This document shows, in pieces, positions 1 to 5,685 of a stretch of DNA of 5,686 nucleotides. The stretch is taken from the NCBI GenBank assembly GCA_012511245.1, contig JAAZGM010000039.1:1-5686 (forward strand), in the 5' to 3' direction. Positions within the stretch are counted from its first letter, which is position 1. Every line of letters begins with the position of its first letter. This DNA comes from Methanomicrobiales archaeon (lineage in GTDB: Archaea; Halobacteriota; Methanomicrobia; Methanomicrobiales; Methanoculleaceae). The translations under genes were made by a program, and so were the position numbers. A model generated the notes under the pieces. That model had not been told where the DNA came from. It made no database searches and saw only the letters and a list, made by a program, of their open reading frames with translations.

Positions 1-371
1 TCGTAGACCGGGACCGGGTGCTTCTCGAACGGCAAAAAGTGGAGGTAGCGTGAGCAGTAGTCCATCACCGGCGGCGGTGCGTAGGCCGGGGGAACCTTCT
101 GGACCCGGTAGAACTCGCCAAAGCCGATGAAGTGATCGTAGTGGCCGTGCGACCAGAGGACGGCGTCGATGTGGGGGGAACAGGCACGGAGGAGCTGCTG
201 GCGGAGGTCAGGGGAAGACTCGATGAGGATGCACCTATCCTCCACCTCGACGAGGAAGGACATCCGGAGCCTCGACTGCCCCGCCGCGATCATCGCCCGG
301 CAGTTCTCGCAGTCGCATCCCACCTTCGGCGTCCCGATGGCGTCCCCGGTCCCGAGCAGCGTGATCCGCAT
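1..371 (-). CDS. PhnP-like metallo-beta-lactamase-fold hydrolase (3' end outside window)
   Basis: The first 123 residues of a metallo-beta-lactamase-fold hydrolase are visible; the C-terminal half lies beyond the left edge. Residues 1-10 (MRITLLGTGD) form the first strand and the glycine turn typical of the fold. The metal-binding motif HGHYDH is at residues 75-80, supplying H75, H77, D79 and H80. A Cys-rich motif GCDCENC at residues 18-24 (C19, C21, C24) matches the extra structural zinc site known in the PhnP branch (COG1235 type), which points to a phosphodiesterase-like enzyme rather than a beta-lactamase. No phosphonate genes are nearby, so a PhnP role in phosphonate breakdown is not supported and the substrate is unknown. 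The ATG lies one base after the stop of the AAA ATPase gene and has no clear Shine-Dalgarno, so translation is probably coupled to that gene. Fold and family are well supported; the exact reaction is not. Confidence 0.9.
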   Translation of the reverse strand, partial: MRITLLGTGDAIGTPKVGCDCENCRAMIAAGQSRLRMSFLVEVEDRCILIESSPDLRQQLLRACSPHIDAVLWSHGHYDHFIGFGEFYRVQKVPPAYAPPPVMDYCSRYLHFLPFEKHPVPVY

Positions 372-372
372 C

Positions 373-1689
373 TCAGCGCCCGGCCCGGATGACGTTACGC
401 TCCTCAGCACGCAGCAGCCCCTGCTCGACGTCCACGACGCTGACCCGGTGCCGGTCTTCCATCAGCGCCGAGATCACCGCCTCCTTCATCATCATCCGGA
501 GGTCGGAGCCTGAGAACCCTTCCGTCCGGGCGGCAAGGTCGGCAAAGTCGCAGTCGCACTCGATCGTGGCGGCGACCTTCTCGAGGATCGCCTGCCGCAT
601 CTCCCGGTCGGGGAGCGGGAACTCGACGACCTCGTCGAACCGCCGCCATGCCGCCTCATCGAGGATCCGTGGGTGGTTCGTCGCCCCGATCAGGAGGACG
701 CCGTTCTTGACGAAACTGATCTGGTCGATGTTCTTGAGGAGCATGTTCACCGCACGCTTCATAGCGCCGTGGTCGTCGCTGATCCGGGTCTTCGCGACAA
801 AGTCGAACTCGTCGATGAAGAGGATGCAGGGGGAGAGTCTCTTCGCGAGATCGAAGATCCGGTCGATGTTCTTCGAGGTCTCGCCGAGATACTGGGACGT
901 CACCATCGCAAGGCGGACCTCGAGCACCGGCATGTGGAGCTCCCGCGACATAGCAAGCGCAAGCGACGTCTTTCCCGTCCCGGGCGGGCCGACGAAGAGG
1001 AGCCGGCCGAACTCGTGGATGCCGTGCTGCTTTAAGTAATCGCGGTGTTCGAAGGCGACACCGATCTTTTTGATCGTCTCCTCCTGGCGCGGGGTGCAGA
1101 CCAGTTTCGTGAGCGAGAACTCGACCTCGTCCGGCGCGCTGATGATGATGAGGTCGCGTGCTTCCCGCATCTCCTCGCTCTCGCCGATGATCCGGGAGAC
1201 TTTCGCCTCCATGTACTCCTTCGTATCCTCGAACTGGGAGTTTCTTGCCCGAATATCCCGGTACCGGAGATCGATACCATCCTTACCCTCGTAATAGTAT
1301 GCGAGGACAGGGTTCTCCCCGATCCGTGCCTTCCCCCCCTTCTTGAGGAACCATCCCGCCGCCGTATCGAGCGAAGGCAGGTTCAACCGCTGCCCGAACT
1401 CCTCATAGCCGACGAACGGATTTGCGCGAACTGCCTGGCAAACAGAGTCCGGAACGCCGAGTGTCTTCCTGATCGCCCCTTCACTCACGATCAGGGGGCG
1501 TTTCACCTCAGGACTTCCGCCGCTCCCGGCGCTGAAGACCCCCCGGCAGCGCGGGTTAAGGTCGTTGATATCGAGTTCCTCGTTCCGGTTGAATATCTCC
1601 GCGGTGAGCAGAACTTCCATGATAGCGAGGACGTCACGTGTACCTGTGTCGCCGGTCATATCCTGAGCAGACATATTAGCGCGCGGCAT
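373..1689 (-). CDS. AAA ATPase with unassigned N-terminal domain
   Basis: This is a single-module AAA ATPase of 438 residues from the chosen start. Seen directly: Walker A GPPGTGKT at residues 234-241; a pore-loop-1-like Tyr-Leu-Gly (267-269) in the context SQYLGETSKN; Walker B ILFIDE at 289-294; sensor 1 GATN at 335-338; an arginine-finger segment WRRFDE at 348-353; and GFSGSDL at 391-397 in the C-terminal helical lid. The RRF form resembles the katanin/spastin/Vps4-type clade, and the aromatic pore loop suggests threading of a polypeptide. Residues 1 to about 190 match no domain I recognise; about 150-180 is charged and probably helical. There is no transmembrane segment and no protease domain, so it is probably cytosolic and works with a partner. 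The frame is open to an ATG at 1728, but that start would lie inside map. The ATG at 1689 follows a GGTGA 13 bases upstream; an ATG at 1674 is also possible. It sits between map and the hydrolase gene in the operon. Confidence 0.9.
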   Translation of the reverse strand: MPRANMSAQDMTGDTGTRDVLAIMEVLLTAEIFNRNEELDINDLNPRCRGVFSAGSGGSPEVKRPLIVSEGAIRKTLGVPDSVCQAVRANPFVGYEEFGQRLNLPSLDTAAGWFLKKGGKARIGENPVLAYYYEGKDGIDLRYRDIRARNSQFEDTKEYMEAKVSRIIGESEEMREARDLIIISAPDEVEFSLTKLVCTPRQEETIKKIGVAFEHRDYLKQHGIHEFGRLLFVGPPGTGKTSLALAMSRELHMPVLEVRLAMVTSQYLGETSKNIDRIFDLAKRLSPCILFIDEFDFVAKTRISDDHGAMKRAVNMLLKNIDQISFVKNGVLLIGATNHPRILDEAAWRRFDEVVEFPLPDREMRQAILEKVAATIECDCDFADLAARTEGFSGSDLRMMMKEAVISALMEDRHRVSVVDVEQGLLRAEERNVIRAGR

Positions 1690-1702
1690 CGATAAGCGTA
1701 AC

Positions 1703-2584
1703 TCACCGGGTTGTGACCTCACATCCATCGGCGGTGACGATCATGGTATGCTCGTTCTGCGAGACGAACGAGCCCGGGATATCGTGCAGCACCGGGAAGG
1801 GATGGAGTGTCCCGTTCCGCACAAGGGTGGAAAGCCCGATCTCGACCTTGTCACCCGGAACCCAGCGGCGGGAGAACGGGAGGCCCCGGCGCGGCCGGAC
1901 GGTCTCGAGGATCCGTCGTGCCGAGGGGAGGCGGGCCGGCCGGGCTGCGATCTGTTTATAGATCTCCACTCTCGACGCCTCGGCGACCTTCCCCGAACCC
2001 GTCGTCGCGAAAGGCTCGATCGCAAAGACCATCCCCTCCTCAAGGATGGTGCCGCCGTTCATCGCGATGTTCGGGATCATGGGTTTCCCGTGGAGGTCAT
2101 ACCGGTCGAGGCCGTGCCCGGTGAGGTTTCCGACCGGTTTGTAGCCGTGCTCCTCGATCACCGCCTGGATGATTGTCCCGAGTTCTCCCGTGGCGACACC
2201 GGGACGGACAGCCCCGATCGCCGCTTCAAGGGCTGCACGGGACGCTTCGACGAGCTGCCCATGGTTCCCGAGATCGACGGTCATGGCGGTGTCGGCGATG
2301 TAGCCGTCGACGTGCACCCCGAGATCGACCTTGATGAGATCGCCCCGGGCAAATACCCGTTCGTCGCCGGGCATGGCAGTATCATGTGCCGCGGCGTCGT
2401 TTGAAGAGACGTTCAGGGGGAAGGCGAGCAGCGCTCCCTCCTCGATGACCATCTGCTCCGTCTCTTCAACCATATCGAGGAGGGTCGTTCCCTCCTTCAC
2501 GAGCCCCGCACCGTGGCGGAGCACCTTCCTTGCCAGCGCGCCTGCCTCACGGTAGGCGTCGAACACTTCATCATCCATGCTCAT
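1703..2584 (-). CDS. map: methionine aminopeptidase, type II (archaeal)
   Basis: This cytosolic metalloenzyme removes the initiator methionine from new proteins. The 293-residue length fits archaeal type II enzymes. All the residues expected of the M24 pita-bread fold are visible: H67, metal ligands D87 (VDLG) and D98 (IADTAM), H157 (TGHGLDRYDLHG), H165, E190 (AIEPF) and E278 (QNEHT). Their spacing closely follows the known archaeal enzyme. The stretch around residues 195-250, rich in Arg and Pro, corresponds to the helical insert that separates type II from type I enzymes. The start ATG overlaps the TGA stop of the upstream peptidase gene (ATGA). A GAGGAG Shine-Dalgarno at 2593-2598 sits 8 bases before it, favouring this ATG over a second one two codons later. 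The AAA ATPase gene follows closely. Confidence 0.97.
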   Translation of the reverse strand: MSMDDEVFDAYREAGALARKVLRHGAGLVKEGTTLLDMVEETEQMVIEEGALLAFPLNVSSNDAAAHDTAMPGDERVFARGDLIKVDLGVHVDGYIADTAMTVDLGNHGQLVEASRAALEAAIGAVRPGVATGELGTIIQAVIEEHGYKPVGNLTGHGLDRYDLHGKPMIPNIAMNGGTILEEGMVFAIEPFATTGSGKVAEASRVEIYKQIAARPARLPSARRILETVRPRRGLPFSRRWVPGDKVEIGLSTLVRNGTLHPFPVLHDIPGSFVSQNEHTMIVTADGCEVTTR

Positions 2585-3711
2585 AGTGTGAGCTCCTCTC
2601 TGTATTGGGTGAACCGGTCAAACCCGGCCGCTGTCACCGCGCCCATATCCTCCAGGCGGACACCGCCGGTCCCGGGGTAGTAGAGCCCCGGCTCGATCGT
2701 GACGACATTTCTTGCGGCGAGAATCCCGCCCTGCGGCCCGAGCGATGGCTCTTCGTGCACCTCGAGCCCGACGCCGTGGCCGAGGCTGTGGATGAACCCC
2801 CGGGTGTTGCTCTCGTAACCGCGGTCGCGGAAGAACTCGACCGTCGCGCGGTAAAGGTCGGCACCGGTGACACCAGCGCGGAGCATCGATGCAGCGTGGG
2901 ATTTTGCATCCCGGACCGCCTCGTACATCTCCCGGATTGCGGAGGATGGTTCGCCTTTCACGACCGTCCGGGTCATGTCGGCGTGATAGCCGGTCAGTTC
3001 GTCCTGTGGATAGATGTCGATGACGATCGGTTCGTTCTCCCGGAGCGGGCCTGCGCCGGCGCTATGCGGAAGGGCGGTATCGAGGCCGCAGGAGACGATG
3101 GTATCAGTCCCACGGTAACCATGGGCGAGGAGGTAGGTGTGCATCTCCGTCCGGACGGCCTCAGACGTGAGGGGCGCGCCGTTGTGGTGGAGGATGCCGC
3201 CTCTCGGTACTGAGTTCCGGATGAGCGCGATCCCGCGCTCCATCGCGCTTTCGGTCGCCCGTTGTGCGGCGCGGATCCACTCGATCTCCTCCGGCGTCTT
3301 GACCGCCCGCATCCCCTCGACCGCCCCCCGCTCGTCGAGCATGACCGGGTGGAACGACTCCAGTTCCCGGGCGAGGGCGAGCGGGAAGTTTGCGGGGACG
3401 AGGAGGGGGCCGCCGGCGAGATCGGCGATCATGTGGGCGGCCGCGCGCCAGCGGGGTTCTCCGGCCTTGATGTAGTCGAGGTAGCCTGCGTGAGCGCGGG
3501 TGACGACCGCGGCCGTCGATTCACGAGTGGCACGCTCATATTCCATCTGCGGCACGACGATCATCCCGCGCTCGCCCGATTTCTGGACGTAGACCACGGG
3601 ATCGGTGGTGCGAAACCGGGTCAGGTAGCGCACGTTGGCATCTGCGGATGAACCGTATGATGCGTAGGCCGCCGCACCCGCATCCCGGATAGCCGAATCC
3701 AGTCCATTCAT
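2581..3711 (-). CDS. Xaa-Pro peptidase family protein (M24B, prolidase-like)
   Basis: This 376-residue protein belongs to the aminopeptidase P/prolidase branch of family M24, metalloenzymes that cleave the bond between an N-terminal residue and proline. The C-terminal catalytic domain carries the full set: H216 (ALPHSAG), D232 (VIDIYP), D245 (HADMTRT), H312 (LGHGVGL), H319 (EVHEEP), E340 (TIEPGLYY) and E354 (RLEDMG). Residues 1 to about 130 are the usual N-terminal creatinase-like domain. Length is normal for the family. The frame is open further upstream to an ATG at 3783, but that start would cover the divergent promoter and overlap the plus-strand gene. The ATG at 3711 has a GGGAG about 10 bases upstream and begins with a normal N-terminus (MNGLDSAIRDAG). 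It is the first gene of the operon and overlaps map by 4 bases. Whether it prefers dipeptides or longer peptides cannot be read from sequence. Confidence 0.93.
   Translation of the reverse strand: MNGLDSAIRDAGAAAYASYGSSADANVRYLTRFRTTDPVVYVQKSGERGMIVVPQMEYERATRESTAAVVTRAHAGYLDYIKAGEPRWRAAAHMIADLAGGPLLVPANFPLALARELESFHPVMLDERGAVEGMRAVKTPEEIEWIRAAQRATESAMERGIALIRNSVPRGGILHHNGAPLTSEAVRTEMHTYLLAHGYRGTDTIVSCGLDTALPHSAGAGPLRENEPIVIDIYPQDELTGYHADMTRTVVKGEPSSAIREMYEAVRDAKSHAASMLRAGVTGADLYRATVEFFRDRGYESNTRGFIHSLGHGVGLEVHEEPSLGPQGGILAARNVVTIEPGLYYPGTGGVRLEDMGAVTAAGFDRFTQYREELTL
2593..2598 (-). promoter_or_regulatory. Shine-Dalgarno site of map
   Basis: GAGGAG on the minus strand lies 8 bases before the map ATG, inside the last codons of the prolidase-like gene. 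It decides between two closely spaced in-frame ATGs in favour of the first and shows that map can recruit ribosomes itself despite the 4-base gene overlap. Confidence 0.7.
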
Positions 3712-3736
3712 TCTACTATCTCTCCCGTTGAAACCA

Positions 3737-3750
3737 CAAGTACTTTTACC
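3737..3750. promoter_or_regulatory. probable divergent promoter (TATA-like element)
   Basis: The 59 bases between the two divergent start codons contain one AT-rich element, with the perfect palindrome AAGTACTT at 3738-3745 continuing into TTTA. Read on the plus strand, a start site about 26 bases downstream would fall on or next to the ATG at 3771, giving a leaderless transcript; that fits the absence of a Shine-Dalgarno there. Read on the minus strand (TAAAAGTA), transcription would start around 3719, just before the ATG at 3711. One TATA box serving both directions, or two overlapping ones, is inferred from position only. Confidence 0.5.
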
Positions 3751-3770
3751 CCCGCGTTCAAGTATGAATA

Positions 3771-4004
3771 ATGGATGAGGCAACCAAACAGGTCTTCAAG
3801 GCAAAGTTCATCATGCTGACGATCATGCTCAACATCATCGTCCTCTGCTTCGCGATGGGTATCTTTGTCCTCTTCCGGTTCGCGCCCGAAGGGACCACCG
3901 GCCTGGCAATCGGTCTATTCCTTCTTGCGGTAGGAACAATCCTCTCCATATCGTTCCGGAAGCAGTATACCCGAACGAAGATCTGGTTGCACGAACAGCC
4001 ATAA
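3771..4004 (+). CDS. small two-helix membrane protein, function unknown
   Basis: I do not recognise this 77-residue protein. It has two predicted transmembrane helices, about residues 12-35 (rich in Ile, Leu, Met and Phe) and about 43-61, joined by a short loop with FRFAPEGTTG. A charged N-terminus (MDEATKQVFKAK) and a basic C-terminal tail (RKQYTRTK) suggest both ends are cytoplasmic. There is no Shine-Dalgarno before the ATG, while a TATA-like element lies about 26 bases upstream, so the mRNA is probably leaderless. The winged-helix gene begins 17 bases after its stop, so the two are probably co-transcribed and may work together. Codon use resembles the neighbours, and the hydrophobic pattern supports a real gene. 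Confidence 0.8.
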   Translation: MDEATKQVFKAKFIMLTIMLNIIVLCFAMGIFVLFRFAPEGTTGLAIGLFLLAVGTILSISFRKQYTRTKIWLHEQP

Positions 4005-4021
4005 TATGCACGTGAACATCC

Positions 4022-4321
4022 ATGCTGGCAAAGATCAAATCCGAGATCGAACTCCTCGCACGGCATCTTGAGGTGATCCGGGCGGTTGTGGAGTACCAGC
4101 CCATCGGCATCATGAAACTTGCCGATATCCTGGATCTCCCCTACCACCGGGTCCGCTACTCGCTGCGGATCCTTGAGCAGGAGGGATACATCCGCGCCTC
4201 GCCGGCCGGTGCGGTGGCGACACCGCTCGCAGACGACCTTTTATCGGGTCTTGAGGGCGAGGTTGACGGATTGATCGGCCTTCTTCAGGTTATCCGGAAG
4301 GCAAATTCCCGTAACGTTTAA
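4022..4321 (+). CDS. winged helix-turn-helix transcriptional regulator
   Basis: This is a 99-residue DNA-binding protein. Residues 13-24 look like the first helix and 28-38 (IGIMKLADILDL) the second. Residues 40-54 (PYHRVRYSLRILEQEG) form the recognition helix in the pattern common to archaeal winged-helix regulators. The wing is about 56-68 (YIRASPAGAVATP), ending in a threonine-proline turn. A C-terminal helix, about 70-95, may serve dimerisation. No ligand-binding domain is present. The ATG has only a weak GTGA six bases upstream, and translation may depend on the gene 17 bases before it. Its target is unknown; the membrane protein before it and the divergent peptidase operon are the nearest candidates, by position only. 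Confidence is high for the fold, low for the role. Confidence 0.87.
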   Translation: MLAKIKSEIELLARHLEVIRAVVEYQPIGIMKLADILDLPYHRVRYSLRILEQEGYIRASPAGAVATPLADDLLSGLEGEVDGLIGLLQVIRKANSRNV

Positions 4322-4360
4322 TACGGTTCAGTCAAGACATTATAGAGCACTTGTTATGGT

Positions 4361-4433
4361 GCCGCCATAACTCAGTTGGTAGAGTGGCTGGCTGTTAACC
4401 AGCATGTCACAGGTTCGAGTCCTGTTGGCGGCG
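4361..4433 (+). tRNA. tRNA-Asn (anticodon GTT)
   Basis: A complete cloverleaf can be drawn. The acceptor stem is GCCGCCA with TGGCGGC (7 pairs). The D arm is ACTC/GAGT around an AGTTGGTA loop. The anticodon arm is GCTGG/CCAGC around CTGTTAA, with GTT at 4394-4396. The variable loop has five bases, and the T arm is ACAGG/CCTGT around TTCGAGT. The discriminator base is G at 4433. No CCA end is encoded and there is no intron. A possible TATA element (GTTTAATAC, about 4315-4323) lies upstream, at the end of the winged-helix gene. Confidence 0.98.
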
Positions 4434-4435
4434 TA

Positions 4436-4448
4436 ATTTACTTTTCTC
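4436..4448 (+). terminator. possible T-rich terminator after tRNA-Asn
   Basis: A pyrimidine-rich stretch (ATTTACTTTTCTC) begins 3 bases after the tRNA. Archaeal RNA polymerase stops at T-rich runs without needing a hairpin, so this is the likely end of the tRNA transcript. The T run is short and interrupted, so confidence is modest. Confidence 0.4.
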
Positions 4449-4574
4449 TACTGAATCTTTGTATTATACCAGATCCAGAGATGAGGGGTGCGGGCCGCAG
4501 TGCTCGATTCCCGTCGATCGATGGCTGGCGCTCTACTGCACCGCTCCCATGGTGAGGCAAGTTTTCTCTGTTCG

Positions 4575-4760
4575 TTACCTGCTCCAGGGCGACCGACCGG
4601 AGACCAGGAGCTTCTCCGTCCGATTGCCACCCGGGGCGGCATCCTGCTTTGCCGCCGCCTCCAGGCACTCCACACTGCAGAACGGTATGCTCCCGCTCAC
4701 AGCCTGGTCTTTCAGCAAGAACTCACGCCCACAGTATCCGCAATAAGCCGACTTCGTCAT
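4575..4760 (-). CDS. small zinc-finger (FCS/TRASH-like) protein
   Basis: This 61-residue protein has four cysteines in the pattern CGYC (C7, C10) and FCSVEC (C28, C32), separated by 17 residues. That layout fits a single zinc-binding treble-clef or ribbon module of the TRASH/FCS type. The part after about residue 38 is polar, basic and probably disordered. Function is unknown; such modules in archaea bind metal, nucleic acid or a protein partner. Support for a real gene is unusually good for its size: an AGGTGA Shine-Dalgarno lies 6 bases before the ATG, and a clean TATA box lies upstream at a distance that gives a leader of about 16 bases. It is transcribed alone, convergent with the tRNA gene. 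Confidence 0.82.
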   Translation of the reverse strand: MTKSAYCGYCGREFLLKDQAVSGSIPFCSVECLEAAAKQDAAPGGNRTEKLLVSGRSPWSR

Positions 4761-4766
4761 CCGTAC

Positions 4767-4772
4767 TCACCT
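4767..4772 (-). promoter_or_regulatory. Shine-Dalgarno site of the zinc-finger gene
   Basis: AGGTGA on the minus strand matches the archaeal anti-Shine-Dalgarno well and ends 6 bases before the ATG at 4760. It fixes the start of this small gene. Confidence 0.75.
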
Positions 4773-4796
4773 GGAGATGGAGACGCCCTGCCAGGA

Positions 4797-4808
4797 GATA
4801 AATATATC
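4797..4808 (-). promoter_or_regulatory. TATA box of the zinc-finger gene
   Basis: GATATATTTATC on the minus strand stands out in GC-rich surroundings. A start site about 26 bases downstream would be near 4777, just before the Shine-Dalgarno at 4772-4767. Because the element is nearly symmetrical (GATAAATATATC on the other strand), it could also start transcription rightwards near 4830, into the decayed reading frame. Confidence 0.65.
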
Positions 4809-4832
4809 CCCGGGCTCCGGGATAGACGATAA

Positions 4833-5105
4833 ACAGCGTTTGTTCGTGAAGAACATCCATATCTTGCCGATTTCAGGTACTCCCGGCATATAGGGAGGGG
4901 GGTCCAGATGGAAACGTTCGTAACCTCCAGAGCAGAGATCATCGCCGGGTGATCAGGGCTGCCGGGGCTGGTACTGATCGATACGGCGACCGGAACGCGG
5001 ATCCGGCACCGTATCCGGAGCCTGAAACAGGCGTTGCGGCAGCAGGAGTGGTACGAGATGAAACTCGGGCGCCGGGTTCGGATCGAGAAGGTGTTTGGCC
5101 GATGA
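4833..5105 (+). pseudogene. possible decayed small gene with in-frame TGA
   Basis: One plus-strand frame reads from after a TAA at 4830-4832 to a TGA at 5103-5105, with a single internal TGA at 4950-4952. The piece after that stop has a natural protein look, with a mixed hydrophobic, basic and helical pattern: LVLIDTATGTRIRHRIR, then LKQALRQQEWYEMKLG. Of its 50 codons, 40 end in G or C by hand count, like the real genes here. An ATG at 4908 inside the frame is preceded by a GGGAGG-rich stretch. The first dozen or so codons (to about 4865) have mostly A/T third positions and are less convincing. The simplest reading is a nonsense mutation, for example CGA to TGA. It could also be a chance open frame. 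I do not recognise the product. Confidence 0.33.
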
Positions 5106-5264
5106 TGCCGTTTCGGCCGGGGGGTCTTCCAGGTGGTGGCGTCATCCTCTCCGGCCATCCGTTCTCAGCTGGAGACCAGGCGCTCTTTCAGGCCGCTACG
5201 CACGTCTCCGGCATGACGGCCGGCCGGGAAAGACTGATACTCTCACCGGGCGAACCTGACAACC
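5106..5264. other. intergenic region without recognisable gene
   Basis: Together with the decayed frame to its left and the promoter region of the zinc-finger gene, this belongs to a stretch of about 500 bases (4761-5264) with no confident gene. It is GC-rich, with several short GGCCGG-like words (for example GACGGCCGGCCGG around 5215-5227) but no clear hairpin terminator, repeat array or strong TATA box. The promoter of the membrane-protein gene at 5265 must lie here, but only a weak candidate (CTGATACTC, about 5234-5242) is visible. Confidence 0.5.
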
Positions 5265-5672
5265 ATGCACGGCGATACAGCAGAACCGGTCTCGCTTGCG
5301 GACACGATAGCGGCGGCAGAGACTTCCCGCCAGGAGAGAAAGAAGTCCCCGGTATTTGCAGCAGGGCTCTCGTTCCTCTTCAACGGCCTCGGCCAGGCCT
5401 ACAACGGGCAGTTCATACGGGGCGTCATGGTGCTGCTCGGGAGCTTCTTCGGTCTCTTTCTCCTGATCGTCCCGGGCGTGGCGATCTGGGCATGGGGCAT
5501 CTACGATGCCTGGGCCACGGCCCGACAGATGAACGAGGGGCTCATCCCCTACCAGGAGACGAGTCCGCTCATGATCGTCGGGTTCGTGGTCGTCTGGGCG
5601 GTGACGATCTTCCTGCTCTCGGCGGCGTCGGCGATGCTGCTCGTCGTGATGGGGATGCAGGGGATGCTGTAG
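5265..5672 (+). CDS. multi-pass membrane protein with TM2-like motif
   Basis: This is a 135-residue predicted integral membrane protein. Residues 1-27 are polar and probably cytoplasmic (ending SRQERKKS). Residues 29-46 carry FLFNGLGQAYNGQ, close to the signature of TM2-type and related small membrane proteins (F-x-G-x-G-x-x-Y-x-G), followed by a conserved-looking RG at 52-53. Hydrophobic segments follow at about 53-82, which includes a Pro-Gly turn at 70-71 and WGIYDAW, and at about 102-131. The TM2 family has no well-defined general role, so function is not assigned. The ATG at 5265 has no Shine-Dalgarno, so translation may be leaderless. A GGAG motif 6 bases after its stop implies a following co-transcribed gene beyond the window. 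Confidence 0.85.
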   Translation: MHGDTAEPVSLADTIAAAETSRQERKKSPVFAAGLSFLFNGLGQAYNGQFIRGVMVLLGSFFGLFLLIVPGVAIWAWGIYDAWATARQMNEGLIPYQETSPLMIVGFVVVWAVTIFLLSAASAMLLVVMGMQGML

Positions 5673-5678
5673 GCAAAA

Positions 5679-5685
5679 GGAGATC
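5679..5685 (+). promoter_or_regulatory. Shine-Dalgarno of a gene beyond the right edge
   Basis: GGAGATC, seven bases from the core archaeal consensus with one change, is placed just after the stop of the membrane-protein gene and right before the window ends. It suggests a further gene in the same operon starting a few bases outside. Confidence 0.5.

Noticed and set aside
1045..1695. Plus-strand open frame of 216 codons opposite the AAA ATPase gene
   Set aside because: It is fully antisense to a gene with complete AAA motifs, and its composition is that of a shadow frame. No family is recognisable.
3712..3783. Longer N-terminus of the prolidase-like gene from the ATG at 3783
   Set aside because: It would overlap the start of the plus-strand membrane gene and the shared promoter, and adds residues unlike a normal M24 N-terminus. 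The ATG at 3711 has its own ribosome site.
4459..4470. AT-rich word TTGTATTATACC as a promoter
   Set aside because: It resembles a bacterial -10 box more than an archaeal TATA box, and no gene begins at a suitable distance on either strand.
4459..4832. Plus-strand open frames between the tRNA and the zinc-finger promoter
   Set aside because: They are antisense to the zinc-finger gene and its promoter, and have no ribosome site and no recognisable motif.
4950..4952. TGA read as selenocysteine
   Set aside because: Selenocysteine in methanogens is known mainly from Methanococcales and Methanopyrus. No selenoprotein family is recognisable, and the surrounding residues show no redox motif.
4757..5158. 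Minus-strand open frame of 133 codons
   Set aside because: It covers the TATA box and Shine-Dalgarno of the zinc-finger gene. Its composition (very rich in Arg, Ser, Pro, His and Cys, with no hydrophobic core pattern) is typical of a GC-rich shadow frame.
4949..5264. Long plus-strand open frame starting at a GTG at 4949 and running into the membrane-protein gene
   Set aside because: It is rich in Gly, Arg, Pro and Ala with no structure, and continues out of frame through a well-supported membrane gene. It is a by-product of high GC content.
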